NCBI GenBank assembly: GCA_019055375.1
Contig: JAHQIW010004073.1
Location: forward strand, 18,927-82,926
Length of the DNA: 64,000 nucleotides
Direction: 5' to 3'
From: Parelaphostrongylus tenuis
Taxonomy: Eukaryota > Nematoda > Chromadorea > Rhabditida > Metastrongylidae
The notes beneath the pieces were generated by a model, which was given only the letters and a program-made list of their open reading frames with translations, was not told where the DNA came from and searched no databases. Below, piece after piece: positions 25,562-38,146 of this stretch. Position numbers and translations under genes: made by a program. The number at the start of each line of letters is the position of its first letter. Position 1 is the first letter of the stretch.

Positions 25562-26380
25562 TGCTCTCAAAGGCGGCCTGTGCATCGCGTACCAATTCGT
25601 ACTCGTAAATTATCAAATTGCGCTAAAGGCTTCCTTGAGAGGTCATGATTAGGCAAATATGGATAAAATATTCATGAAAAGAGAACTCAGTAAATTCTGC
25701 ACAAGCGGCATTGATTTGCTGTATTATGTCAGAAATGTCTTCAGGATAAGGATAAGCAGTTTTGGTTACCTCAGGCTGATAAATCTGGTGTTTATTGCTC
25801 TAGTGCTAAAACATATGGGAAGGCCTGTTGAAATATGCAAGTTCCTTGATTGGATAGCTACCACAGCTATTCTCCGGAGTCACCAAATTGGTTCCACACT
25901 GTATGCTCTGACGCACGTAAACTGGTAAATGATTTCGCTGGTGATTTAGGAATAATCTAAAGAGTTATTCCTGCAAGACGAAGAGAATCAACTCGGTCAG
26001 AGCTCAGAGATGTTCATAGCAAGGACGTCCGCAAAGTTGAGGTCGAACTCTACACAAATATGGGCACTTGCATGAAGGTTAAGCAAAATAAAGATTCGAA
26101 TGAATGAAGGAAGTCCTAAGATCCATCCAGTACGAGATGTTGCGTCATTCAATCAAGAAAATTATCCGAACTGAATCTTCACCGTCTTACTTTTACATTT
26201 TTGCTAAGCAAGTTTATAAAATCTGATGAGTACCTTTGTCGCGATAAAAATTTCCACTTCATTGCTAGAAAATAACAAATGAGATAAGATACATATGAAT
26301 CATCCATCTCCCGATATATATCACCTTGAAAAACATTTCCTGTTCTTTTAAGATTACGATAGCTCTTCGCCACTACTTAA
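25562..26380. other. 3' flank of dyf-13, no gene seen
   Basis: Contains the region downstream of the dyf-13 stop codon on the minus strand. No canonical AATAAA was recognised within about 100 nt of the stop, and no other exon is seen. Confidence 0.35.
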
Positions 26381-29300
26381 TCATTCCAAATTGATGTCAT
26401 TGTCCTTAGCCCACTTCCGTATCGTTGATGTGACGAAATCCGCTTGAGGATGATTTCCACGATCCAACATTTGTAGAATCTCCGCCATCTGCTCACTTAA
26501 AAAACAGTGTTACATGAATGAATCAGAATGATTTGCCAAATTTGCAGACCACAGAAATGGAACAAGCTGCTTTGAAGTATACAAAAACTTAATCAAAGAG
26601 ATCTATTATTAGGTTGACGAAAAAGTTCCGTAACACCCGCTAAAAATTCAATACTCCGATATATGAAAATAGCAATAATTATTCTTCAAAGTAAAGACCA
26701 TCACTATCCACGATCTTCTGGCAACGACCTGCAAACTTCTGGATCTGCTCGAAATCGCCATTTCTTGGGATTGGAATCATGATACTCCTGACATGACTCT
26801 TCAATTTCGTTAGATGTCTCAAATCGGCGCACAAGCAGGAAATGTTACGTTAGGCGGAAACGAGACCATAATCGGACGCCGCAACATCTGAACTGCAGGT
26901 TGGGTGTGACAAGACATTGTCTCCCCCAATTTTCTTAACATTTCCTTTGTCTTCTTTGCGGTGCGAGGTTTGGCATTGTCTCGCTGAAACAGTGCGCGTT
27001 TTCGACGAATCAATGTCGGTACTGTTCCTTCAACGCATAGCGGACCCGGTCCAGATTCTCGGAGTAAAGTCGGCGCTGATGGCACGATCACTCGGAACAA
27101 GTTCGAAATGCAAAACACCTTCAAAATTCCACCAATCGCTGTTCACGACTTTTTTACCAAACGGATTTTGATGTGCAACTGATGGCGGAGCTTGACTTTT
27201 CAAGCTCAGCATTTGCTCTGATCATGATTGATCAGGTGGACCCAGTTCTCGTCCAACGTCACGATACGCTTCCGAAATCCACAGATGTTCTCATGAATTC
27301 ACAATAACCGAGGCAATGTGTGATACAAACATATATCTTGAATATTTTGAGGGTGTTAAGAACCTTTTTCCTAACATATTGATATGTACGCTGCTAGACA
27401 TTCCCGTACAATTTGAGTTTAACAATGATGCTTTCTTCCATCTTACTGCCCAATGCAGACCTTTTCTGCCGAACTTCTGCAGTCAATCGATAGATGGTCG
27501 AGCAAAGGTTTTTATACAAAAGCTGGCACATGGAGACCTTTCTGTGCGCTGCACATACAAAAAGAAAATACACGCAAACTATCACGGGAAGCCATGCGAA
27601 AAGCAAGTATCAACGTAGTTGGATAGTAAGCGACTTCTTTCTCATCACATACAATAGTTGGCCAAGAAAATGGAACACGCACTCAAGGGCGTAGTTAATA
27701 TTTAGGAGTTAGGGACACACGGCAATTATGTTAGGCTACTGGGTAATAGAGTGGTAACTAAGAGAACGCGGCGCCGTGTCTCTTGCTCTAGCTTACGAAC
27801 TCGTATATGCTGGATTCGCTACGCATACAGATCGCACGCCATTTCATGAGTTCTCATGGGCCTACTACTTGAAAATGGCTGCGATCGTAAGAGTGTTTTA
27901 GATACTGGTTCTTTTACGTTAGACGGTACAGAATGAATAAATGACGCCTTTCTTTAGACAAAGAATTTTTGTCAGAGTTTTAGTGATCATTCAAAAGGTA
28001 AATCTCGGGCTACTACGCTATATGATCGATTTCAAAAACCTTCTCACAGTGTTTCGGTGTTCAAAATTAAATTGTGTTTTACACAAGCTCACCATTTTAT
28101 AATTACCAAGCTTATAGTTCGCTGTACAAAATTCTTTCCTTTGATTTCCGGTAATGGTTCGCTAGCTCAAACGTCGAAAATAGAAAATGTGCTCGCCTTT
28201 CCAAAAGCTTCTTCACAGTGCTATAGAGAAAAAATGTTTTGTGTCTCACACAATCGTATTTTTCGCACAACAAGACTCTTCCTCGAAGTATACGTAACTT
28301 TACGATAACACGAAGTTCGACGATTCAACGATGTGCTTATTCTCTAGAGAGGACGTTTCACTACAGTGTGTAGCAATGAAAATATTGAGTTTCATATGTG
28401 CTGAGCACTTACGTGTTAGCTAGTGCGTGGGGCTGAATGTGTACAGGCCGTGAATCGATATTCATCGTGGTGGTAGACTCATATGTGGGAGTGCGATTTT
28501 TGCCCTCGAATTTAGGATACTTCTTCGTTCTAGAAAGAACTCCAGATGAAACGCATGGCTCTGGTACTCGGAAAATCGTGCATACGCTCATATACTTTTC
28601 GTGCTACCAGCAAATCATAAGCGTATTAAAAATGATAGCGAGCGGTGGATGTGAAACAAAATTCAGATTGGAATGCTACAGTGCTATGAAGAGGTCTTTT
28701 CGAAAAACGAACGCGCAGCGTAGTAGCCCGAGATTTAAGCTTTCGATTGATTACTGAGATTTCCATGGAAAGTTATTGACCAGCGAAAGTGACCATTTCT
28801 TCTTTCAGTACCATCCTATAGAAAAGTACCGAGGTACTCTATGTTTGAAGAATGCTTTGAAAGCTCTAAATGATTTTATTAGAGATCTCTGGTTAGAATT
28901 GACATGTGTGCATCAGTTCCAAACAAATATTCAACATTTTGCCGACAAATTTAGTACAGTTAGGTAATTTATAAGCTAATAAGTGATAACGAGTAATATT
29001 GAGTTTTTGTCTCTCACTCGGTCTGAGAAAAGACGGGTTAAAAAAAAAAAGCATTCCATGGAACCCACTTCGTTGCTTTTCCTTGAGCAAGCATCCTGAA
29101 CAAACCACAAGCAGCACCTCGTTTCCCTTGCCAATTTTCAGGTGATGGGTCGATTTTCTCGAGGCCATCAAAAGCCTTGGCAGCGTAGTAGAATTCTCCA
29201 ACCTGGCACATTTATTTTATCGTATAGTTCAGATAAGGTTTTTTGATTTACACTACCGTATAGCAATCCATGGCGATGATTCTTAAGATGTTGAATGATT

Positions 29301-32300
29301 CTTTGGGATCCGTCGATCTCGTGTACATATCCCAAGCCATTAGGGGCTTACGGTTCCTAATCACTATAACAAGTAAAATATCATATTCTTTAAGAGAATT
29401 CGAACTTTTATATGGAAGTGAATTATTTGAGAATAAAACACAGTACATGTTTTTGTCAGCATGTACTTGAAGGTTGGTTTGTCTCGATCGGCCCCTGCAA
29501 TAGCGAGAAAATGTTCCTCGGCTTCCTTCCACATCCCACACTGCATTTCGGCTTGAGCGATATTGAACAAGAACACGTCATCGTTGTGATGATAAGCCCA
29601 AAACAGAAAGTTCGAAATGAGCAGCAAAACAAACAAATTTTTAGGAAATTAGCAAACACGAAAGAAAAACCTGGATCGAGTTTAAATAAACTAATGCATC
29701 ATCGTATTGGCCGCTGAGGAAGAGCGAACATGCCATGCTCTGACGACCAGGTATCGTATCTATGAATAATCATTCTAAAATCCGTAAATTAATCACTCTT
29801 TGACTCTCTACAATTAACAGAAGCATTTAGAGTTACTATAATTGTAGCTGGTAATACGAAGTTTACTTCCAGGTTAAGATCTGCTGAGAATTTGTTTGGG
29901 ATGTTATTACAAGCTAAGCTATGTTCAATGCTCACCGGTATCATAAGGTGACTCTCCGACCATTTTGAAGAAATGTTCGGCCGTTTTGAGGTGATCCTTC
30001 TGAAGAAAGGGGCAATATAGTTGATTTCCCACTACAAGAAGTGATACGATTAGAATGATTTGACTGTGGAGCCTTCTCACCGATTCCTTCATTTGTCCCC
30101 AATAGGCAAGCGTGACAGCCTTGACGAGAAACTCAGTGGTAGTCTGAGGCTCAAGATCGTTGCAGAGAGTCATTGCACTCTCGATGTCTTCTGAATAATT
30201 ATGGGGAAAAACATCCACATTTGTTAGATATGAAAGTCAAAAAAGAAGATGTAAGGTTATACGAAATTTGATGAGTTTTCTCAATAGCTGTGGCACTTAC
30301 CGTTGGAAAAATAAATTTCTTGTGAATCATTTTGATAGTGGTTTGTGAAGGAAAACTTCATAATGTGTCTGACTTTGTCAACTTTCGATTCACTATGCAT
30401 TTGAAAATTACATGCTTTCAATAGTTTCAAATGACCTAAAAATCTGCTTAGAATGAAGGCGCGCAATATCTAGTGTTGGCCAGACAAGTTATCGTATGAT
30501 CGGTGGTGATACTGCTGGTATGAAGAAATTATTCTAAACATTTTTCATAACAGTCTTACAAGAGAGATGGCCCCTTTGCATTAAATGCTTAGAAATGACT
30601 CACCAATGATCCTCAGTAGACGACATGTGGAATGTTTTTCAGATACTAAAGAAGTAGAGGTATGACTCATTCTAAGAGCTATAAGCTCGGCTGCCGATCA
30701 CCACAGCGTCAGGTAATTCCATCATCTGACTTGCGGTGATTTTTTAATCGGCGTCAAATCTTTTATAGAGGATTATTTAGCTTCAAGAGGTCGGCTGAAC
30801 TTAGAGAGAGTGCTGATGAGTCCCAATATTGCGAAACAGGCGCCTGTATAGCACTAGATCTAGCAGCTCAAAACATGTTATATTCTTAACTGGAGAAATA
30901 GATATAGGGATTAAATGATAGGAAAAGCCAACGTGATTACGCTTGTTATTCTCTAGACAACCGTCACACTATGAACGGCTGAATATGCCCTGCTGGCCAA
31001 ATTCAATAAGCGTACCCCTTTAAATGCATGCATGATCATACCAAAGCTGCTATTTTGTTTTGAAATCATACCTTCATTGATCGTAGGCAGATTTCGATGA
31101 AATTTCAAAAACTTGATCGCTGACATTGACAGAATTGAATGAAAATTTCGAAATAGCAGAAAGGGTTTACCTTGCTAATCAGATCACTGCTCATCATTAA
31201 CCCTATACGGCAGTGTTCAATAGTAAAACTTCGTTGATACCCAGCCGTACCACAAACTCTTGTTGAAATTTGACATTTTGTAAGCGATGATTGTCTATGA
31301 TAATATAGTAACCGTCTTGATAATCGTCTCTCAGCGGTAAGACTAAGAGGACAAGATTGGCATCCGACAAGTTTACCATCGCGCTCCACTCAGTGCCTAG
31401 TGCTTATAGGAAAAAGATAATGAGATTGGCCGATACACAGGTAAGGTTCTTTTCGCAGCCTCTTCTGCTCAAATTGAAACTAATAAAGAACAACTATCAG
31501 TTCTTCAGAGTTAACGCTAAGATTTGAATTCAAATAAAATTTACAAAGATGAATTGGTTTAGGTCAAGTTAATAACCACAGCATCCACCCTCTTGCTCTC
31601 AAATGGCTACCCATTTGCGTTACATTACTCATTATTGCTTGATTTTACAAACCACTAATAATTGAGTGTCATCAATCCATCAAAAATTATATTTTCAAAG
31701 AATTCAAATCAAGAATAAATCGTAACACATTTATCCTTTTACTCAGAATACTCTTACCTCTCTTCAAATGGTACAAAATTAGATTGATCCCCGCCTCTGG
31801 TAGCGTATCCATCAATCCGGGAAACACCTGTAGTGCTCCATCACCATCGTTGAATACCACCTATGGAAATAACTATGTGCTAATGTTCTTGCAAGTGCAC
31901 TCTAGCGTTTTCTGGCTTGTAATACTCGTAGAACAAAAACATACTTTTCACAACTTGTTAGGTTGCCCACAACTTCTTTCGCATCTCGACACTTTCGTTA
32001 GTTCAATTGTTATTTATTCGAAGAAATCAAATTAGCGATCTAATCAGCACCGTGGCCAAAGACATGCAGCCATTTGCTGGGCAAATATTTGATGCTTTAC
32101 TCTCAGGAAAATTGGGGTTGGCAATCAAGGAAGTCGGTGAGGTCACTTTTCAGCACGTTGTAGTCTTTGAACTTTCTTTCGCAGATGCCGCTTTAGAGAT
32201 GATACTTCGATAGTGTCCGTATCAGAGCCATGTGGTGGATTTGGAAAGAGTGGTCCAGCCTAGTTTCACCAAAACGTGGCGAATCGACTTTACAGTGTGA

Positions 32301-35300
32301 GGTTGAGTGCTATCCTGGAAAATGACAACACTAAGTTTTTATGGACGCTCCTCTCGCACAAGTGTGGCCAACTTCCGCGTTGTTACTGGTAGACGTCGCG
32401 CCGGCATTGATTGTCTGCTTGCTATCGAGCAGTTTTCAGAACACCATATTGTGCCAATCCCAGAAAACTAAAAGCATAATCTTCCGAGCATGGAACATTG
32501 GCTTTGTCTGAGCATTGAGCATGTTTGTCTTATTTGATTCGCAGTTAATCATTCCCGCCGCGTGTATCACTTTATATACCTCTCTGACTAATGTTACTAG
32601 AACTTTCTCCGACATATCTCAGACTTTTAGTAATAAGCATTTGAATGAGAAAAAATCCAATAAACAATAATGTGAGAAAGATTATTGGGCAACTCAATAG
32701 GTTGAGAAATAATAAAAAATCATAGTAGATTTACTTGATTATGACGAAGTAGCTCTTTGGCAGCCGGATATAGACTCACTCGTTGAAGGACATCGACCTC
32801 AGGCTTAAAACAGTGAAGAGTTTTCTTTCCTCATTTTGTAACATGCATCTTGATCTTTAAGCCTCAAATAAACAAAGGGAAAATCGATTACCAAAGCAGC
32901 TTTTCCATTGTAGGTTTTGAAAGTGATGCAGGCTTTCAAATTCAGAGCTGCTGGGCTGTTTGGAAATGATCGAAGGTATACACTGAGAACCTCCTGAATG
33001 ATGGACTTCATCCATTGTAAAAAGGACTGAAATGGAAAAGAGAAGAACTATGTAGATAAAAAGATAGGTTAATACTTCAGCACAAAAAAGTTGTAATGAA
33101 GTAAGGAAAGAGTCAAATAAAAAGAGTAAAGAGTAAATAAGCAAAGTCTATGTCATCGAGAATGCGGAATTACTGGAGAAGAGTTTAAAGTAAGGATCCC
33201 AGAACGTAGAAGGTGACTCAAAGAAATCAGAATGTGGAAGAAAAAAGTGCTTTATGTCGATTTTGAATTATATCGACATGGAACTAATTTTGTGTAGACT
33301 TTCTCGACTAGTCCAGAGGAATAAAAAATCAAAAGATCTTAAATTGAACAGATAAGCCTCCAAAGTGGAAGTAACACAACTTTGTTGTCCGCATTGATAT
33401 TTTTTGCACACAATCTGTTGATATGTCGCAAAGAGTTCTTTGAGCAGATTTGCTGGCAACATTTTGCAAACATCATAAAAGATTGTCTTGCAGTTGTGAA
33501 GAAACCAGGCAAAAGTTTGACAATGAATTACGATTTTCATGTAAAACTACCTGCGCCACATCGAAGAAGTCCATTTTGTAATAACACATCGCCATGTAAA
33601 CGTTCAGCGCAATCATATTCCTGATGGTAACATCTATTTTCTTCATCAATCAATCAATAAAAATTAGTGTACTTCTGATTTTTATGGAAACCAAACATTT
33701 TTTTTCTAGTCATTCAATATGTTCGAAAAAATTGATGAAATAAGTGGTTCTTGTTCTAGAGAAGATTTCCCATCATTATTCAGTCAATTGAAGATTTTTG
33801 AACAATTTGCCTAAGAAGATATGATTTTTGAGCTTATTCAAAAAACATATATTCTTGAATACGCTCATTTAAAATACACTTTATAGGCAAGAAAAACATC
33901 AAAGTAAATCGTGATACTTGTTTTCATATGCAGTACAGAGACTGCACAAAATATAGGAATTGATTTTCGCCATCATTCGATCAATAATGCTACTAAACGC
34001 AGCTCGCTTTGAGTACAGCGCGTCTGATCAATGCAGATGATTACGATTACTTATATTGTAAAAATAACTCACGTGTGTTCTTGAAGAATGCTCTTATAAA
34101 TTTCGATAGCTTCTGTGTAATGCATACGCATGTAATGAATGGATGCCAACGATAACTGATCCTCCATGGTATTCTGAATTTTGATTTGAAAACGTGGTGC
34201 TTCAATGGGTTTATGGCAAACATTTTCATTATTGTCTGTGAGAATGTTTGGAGCCTTTAAAGAAAGGCTCTAAACATTCTTATAGACTATATTGAATATA
34301 TAAAGTGAGGTTCTAAAACCGTCGAATTCTACATGTTCACACTTTTCGTTGATATTTTTACAATAATAGCAAAATTACTACTATGACTACTTCTACTATC
34401 TTTAAAAACTATTATCTGCCAAGTTCATGAAAAATAAGGATACCTCGATGGAATTAATTTCTTAAAAGCATGAATAACAACAACGCACGCTAAGTAGTTG
34501 ATGATGAGTCATCAGCCTCTTTTCATCTCCGAGTTTGTGCGATACATGGAAGAGTAGCCTATTCTGAAGAGGTGTTCGCTCGGCTACAATAGTCATTGGA
34601 TTATCAACGAGCTGCCAGATTACGATCAAAAATGATTAATTCCATAGGATTCCTTCATCTTATAATGGCTTGTTCATTAGCGTATGGGAATAATAAGCTA
34701 ACAAGCCGGTTATCATGTACTCCTTTTATTCACACCACATTCTCCTATCTTTGGGTCAGCACATGACCGCACTTTTTCTGATCTTTATTTATTGCCAAAA
34801 TTTCAATACAAGATAGCCTACATAAGAGCGAAATTGAGAGCTCGCGGTAATCTCAGCCTATGAGCACCCTTTCCAGAGACTTCTTGAGTTTCCACTACGC
34901 TATGAATACTGCCAACTAGCTTTTCTCTCAGCCGCTTTTTCTCCCATTAGGTTAGCAATGACCCATGGAAAAATCAATTTAGGGAGCAAAATTCGAAATA
35001 AATCGTGCTTAAGCCGAATCCCTGGTTGAATGCAGCTATGACTGAGAAATTAAATAAAGTACAGAAAATGTAATTTCAACCACGGCTCTAGATTGATTCG
35101 TGTTTATGTCGATGTGAGCTTTTAGATCAATCCCGTACACTGCTAATTGCTGACAGCCACCGAATGGATTGGAGCACGCCCGAGAAAAAGTCGGAGCCAT
35201 GTCTCGATGAGAAAGTGGACAACACGTGAGCCCCAGAAATGGTGTGGGCTCGTAGCCATCTCGAGTCTCATGCTTTTCTCAATCGAAGACGTAAAGAGAC

Positions 35301-38146
35301 AAGTTATCGACGCCGACAGTGGAAGAAAGAAAGGGAGGAAGTGGCTTACGGCACCCATAACATGTGCAGGATGTCCATCTATTCCTATTTTGAACATTTT
35401 TTGTGGGTCCATCATCACATTCGCTAAAGAATCCCAATACTTCCTGCAGTCGAACAGTTTCATCGCATTCGCAGTTCGTGAAGATCTTTCAAAAGTTGAC
35501 ATATTGTCTTGGCTCCTGTTTAAGGATTCCCTGTTTATTGTAAATGTCGTAGCGTGCTGGTGAAGTGGATTCCCTTTTCAATCTTGGCAGTAGACTGAAA
35601 TATTCCAACATGGATTACAAGAGTAAGACAACATCGCAAACCAGTTTGCTATTCGTCTCGCTCATATATCAAAAGAATAAATGAACAAATAAAGATGTGT
35701 TCCATCGACAACGATAAATGCACCTTTTTCTTTCTTTCCTACAATGGACTATGCCAAATTTATTGTCAATGCCGTAAACTGGCTACTAGAATCAGCCAGT
35801 TATTAAAAACGCATAGCTTAGAGAAGCACTCCTAGCTGGGCTAAAAAATTCTCAAGAGATAGAGTTGCAGTGCAACTTTTGGTGTAGTGCCTACGATAAA
35901 GCAGTTGAGCACGAATAGGTGTTTAATCTGAGACACGACTAAATCTGAAAGCTTCTGAAGGAGTGAAGCTGCAAAATAAGTGTATCAAATTATCGTCACC
36001 TTTTTCAGCGGCGTGTTTCGCGTCTTCGTACATTCCAAGATAAAAGAAGCATATACCAAGGTACACTGGAAGATCGGGGTTGTCGATTCCATTGTTTTTC
36101 ATCTCCTCATACACCTGTGATAATCTTCTGATTGAAAGTTCGTTTCGCCACAAATATACAGAACAGAGAAATCAGTTCAAAACATTGTTTCCGGCACTCA
36201 TGTACATAGTTTTTTTTTTTATCAAGACTGCCCTATCCAAATGTGGCATTGTTTGTGAACGTTACTCTTTCAAGCATTGAGGCATTTCAGCAATGAAACA
36301 AATATCATTTTTCATAAATAGTCTAAAAGTAAATTAGACTTTAGAAAGCGGCTCTTTCAACACATTGCAAACAATATATCCTTCGTTACATGTCGTACAA
36401 AACCAAACATTGTAGCTAACATACGGAAAAGTTATTTTCTATTATTCTCATTTTCCTCCTAAGTTTCATATGCTTTGCTGCGTTGCAGCACAACTGCATT
36501 GAGTTTTTGCTTGTGGAGCACACATGATATGCAAATGTTCCAAAAAAAGTGGTAAGAAAGTCACCATCTCAGCTATCAAAATAGAGCAAAAAAAACAAAT
36601 AAAATTATAAAAAACAGTCTACGGCATGTAATTTTTCAAATTATATTCGATGTATCTTGGAATCTGCAAATTATAACAAGAAATGAATAAAAATTGCAAT
36701 ATATCTATACAATCTATTTCCTCAAGTCATATTTAATGTATTCAAAGTCTTCACTGCACTCACGTCGAGAGCTTTTTTGTAGTCACCTGATCTGAAGTAA
36801 CAATGCCCGAGCCACAGATCTGTTGACTCATTTTTCTCACCGTTCTTCTGTTTGAACTGAAAATGAAAGTCTGACAAAAATTCTCGTGCACATCTGTGAT
36901 TACGAAAGCACTACTCTCGGAAACTGGAATTACAAGAGTAATGATTTTTCAATCTTGTACGCTACAACTGCGAAAGAAAGAACTCTATGGCGGCGCCATC
37001 GGGTTGCCGATGCCTGTATCGCCTTTCCCATTATTAGGGCTACCAATACCGGAGTCACTATTCCCACTAAGATTGCCAGTGCCGATATCACTACTCACGC
37101 TTCATTTCAAACAGACATTATCGCATACAACAACCACGCTGGAGACGCTGTGCGACAAGAATTTTCGTCAAAAACATTCTTGCTATTACCGTTCTCTGAA
37201 ACCTTTTTTAGAAATCTCTATTTCTTCTCATTCACACTCTCAACAATGCATTGAACTGTTGAAAAAGTGAACATGAATTATAAAAAACGCAGCTATAATT
37301 TTAGAAGTCCACCCGCGAATACTAGCGTTTTTAGAACGACGGGGCACGAATAAGAAGCAGTAGTGATCTGGGGCGGTCTCCATTTCGCAATTTTATTGCT
37401 AAGAACTTCGAAAAATTTGTGCTCGCCAGATCACCCGTTGAAGTCTATGGCCAAGCTATTTTACATAATTAGTAAATCAAATTGACCTGAACTATGCTCA
37501 GATAAAGGCTTCCGTAAACTGACGGTAAGCTTGTTTGTATAATAAGGCTGAATTTATACAAAAAATTCGCAATAGAAAGTCACGTAATGATGCTTTTTTT
37601 TCAGTCTATTCAGGATCACCACGGTCTCCCTGCAGGAGAAGAAAAAAAACTAGGTAGTAAAGTAAGAATCCAGAAATAAGTATTTCCGTTATTAAATAAA
37701 CCGCTTCAGCCAGCTGGAATAATCACAAGATTTTTCATTCTTCTGAAAATCATGATACTTGATGTAGTCCTCTATGCAATTATTTCAAAAATTCAACAGA
37801 TTTTTGAAAGGGAGCTACTGAGGCTTATTGATATTGCTAATGAATTAGTCCATGAATCATAGCTGAGCAAGTAAACCGGCTCAGTCTTAGCGATTATCTG
37901 AGTTTATGTAAACCTGATAAAAAATTGTGGGAAAAACTTTGTGAAACTTCCAAAGTTAAGCTTTTGATACATGATGCTAATTATTTAGAAAAGAAATAAT
38001 GTCGAGAGAAATACCTCCAATAGTGAAATAGCGGCCGAGTAGTCCCTTTTGAGCAAGAATTCATTCAGATCTGGAATTTGTTGATGAACTCGAGGACGTG
38101 GCGCTGTTGGTTGTTTTTTCTTTGCCGGTCGTAATCGTGACAGTAG
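26381..38146 (-). CDS. dyf-13: IFT56/TTC26 intraflagellar transport protein, 16 exons (first exon not found)
   Basis: TPR subunit of IFT complex B, needed for cilium assembly and tubulin or motility cargo transport in ciliated neurons. Minus-strand exons: 38146-38015, 36856-36764, 36114-36000, 34583-34489, 34173-34073, 33620-33551, 32993-32892, 32803-32735, 31860-31758, 30190-30081, 29999-29936, 29759-29671, 29597-29447, 29363-29257, 29202-29069, 26495-26381 (stop TGA). All phases agree and give about 549 aa, close to the human protein (about 554). Family-matching blocks include LLKRDYSAAISLLE, DQLSLASIHYMRMHYTEAI, ALNVYMAMCYYKMDFFDVAQ, DTIPGRQSMA, GEFYYAAKAFDGLE and IRKWAKDN. TPR helices run through the whole length. 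No ATG lies in frame in the first listed exon, so a small upstream start exon is needed. Oddities: intron 29670-29598 ends GG, and a normally Arg position reads Gly (LPEAGINL). The last intron (2.6 kb) and others hold transposon relics. Confidence 0.92.
26606..27310 (-). pseudogene. mariner relic inside the last dyf-13 intron
   Basis: One end is attaggttgacgaaaaagtt at about 26608, a typical mariner terminus. On the minus strand about 27040-26930 encodes LFQRDNAKPRTAKKTKEMLR, carrying the second catalytic Asp. About 26760-26690 encodes the C-terminus, ending with atcgtggatagtgatggt. The third-Asp block is scrambled. It is a third mariner lineage, related to that at 32.0-32.6 kb. Confidence 0.65.
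27780..28760 (+). repeat. diverged copy of the 15.6-17.3 kb repeat unit
   Basis: Shared words with the 15.6 and 16.7 kb units include cttttacgttagacggtaca (compare cttttccgttagacggtgaa) and gatcattcaaaaggtaaatc. The composite gaaagct...cgattgattactgag follows at about 28.73 kb. It lies in the last dyf-13 intron; no coding content is recognised. Confidence 0.4.
30191..31757. other. dyf-13 intron, nothing recognised
   Basis: A 1.57 kb intron between the exons ending at 31758 and starting at 30190. I see no transposon signature or plausible nested exon. Confidence 0.4.
32040..32600 (-). pseudogene. mariner relic inside a dyf-13 intron
   Basis: On the minus strand about 32335-32270 encodes VVIFQDSTQPHTVKSIRHVL, matching the second-Asp block (usually DNARPH) with Asn replaced. 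About 32130-32040 encodes SDLTDFLDCQPQFS and the decayed LPSKWL C-terminus. Stops interrupt all frames. Confidence 0.6.
35143..35563. other. segment open on both strands inside a dyf-13 intron
   Basis: A 138-codon plus-strand frame overlaps a 119-codon minus-strand frame. Neither translation shows a domain I recognise, and neither has clear flanking splice sites. It is unusual for intronic DNA here to be open this long on both strands. A decayed repeat or chance are the simplest explanations. Confidence 0.2.

Noticed and set aside
35923..35969. dyf-13 exon directly after the 36114-36000 exon, using ttttgcag near 35970
   Set aside because: The phase fits, but the translation does not match IFT56. 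The exon at 34583-34489 (LQNRLLFHVSHKLGDEKRL) does.
37010..37130. Gly/Asn-rich repeat protein on the minus strand
   Set aside because: A few loosely repeated IGxxN units with nearby stops inside a dyf-13 intron; too short to support.
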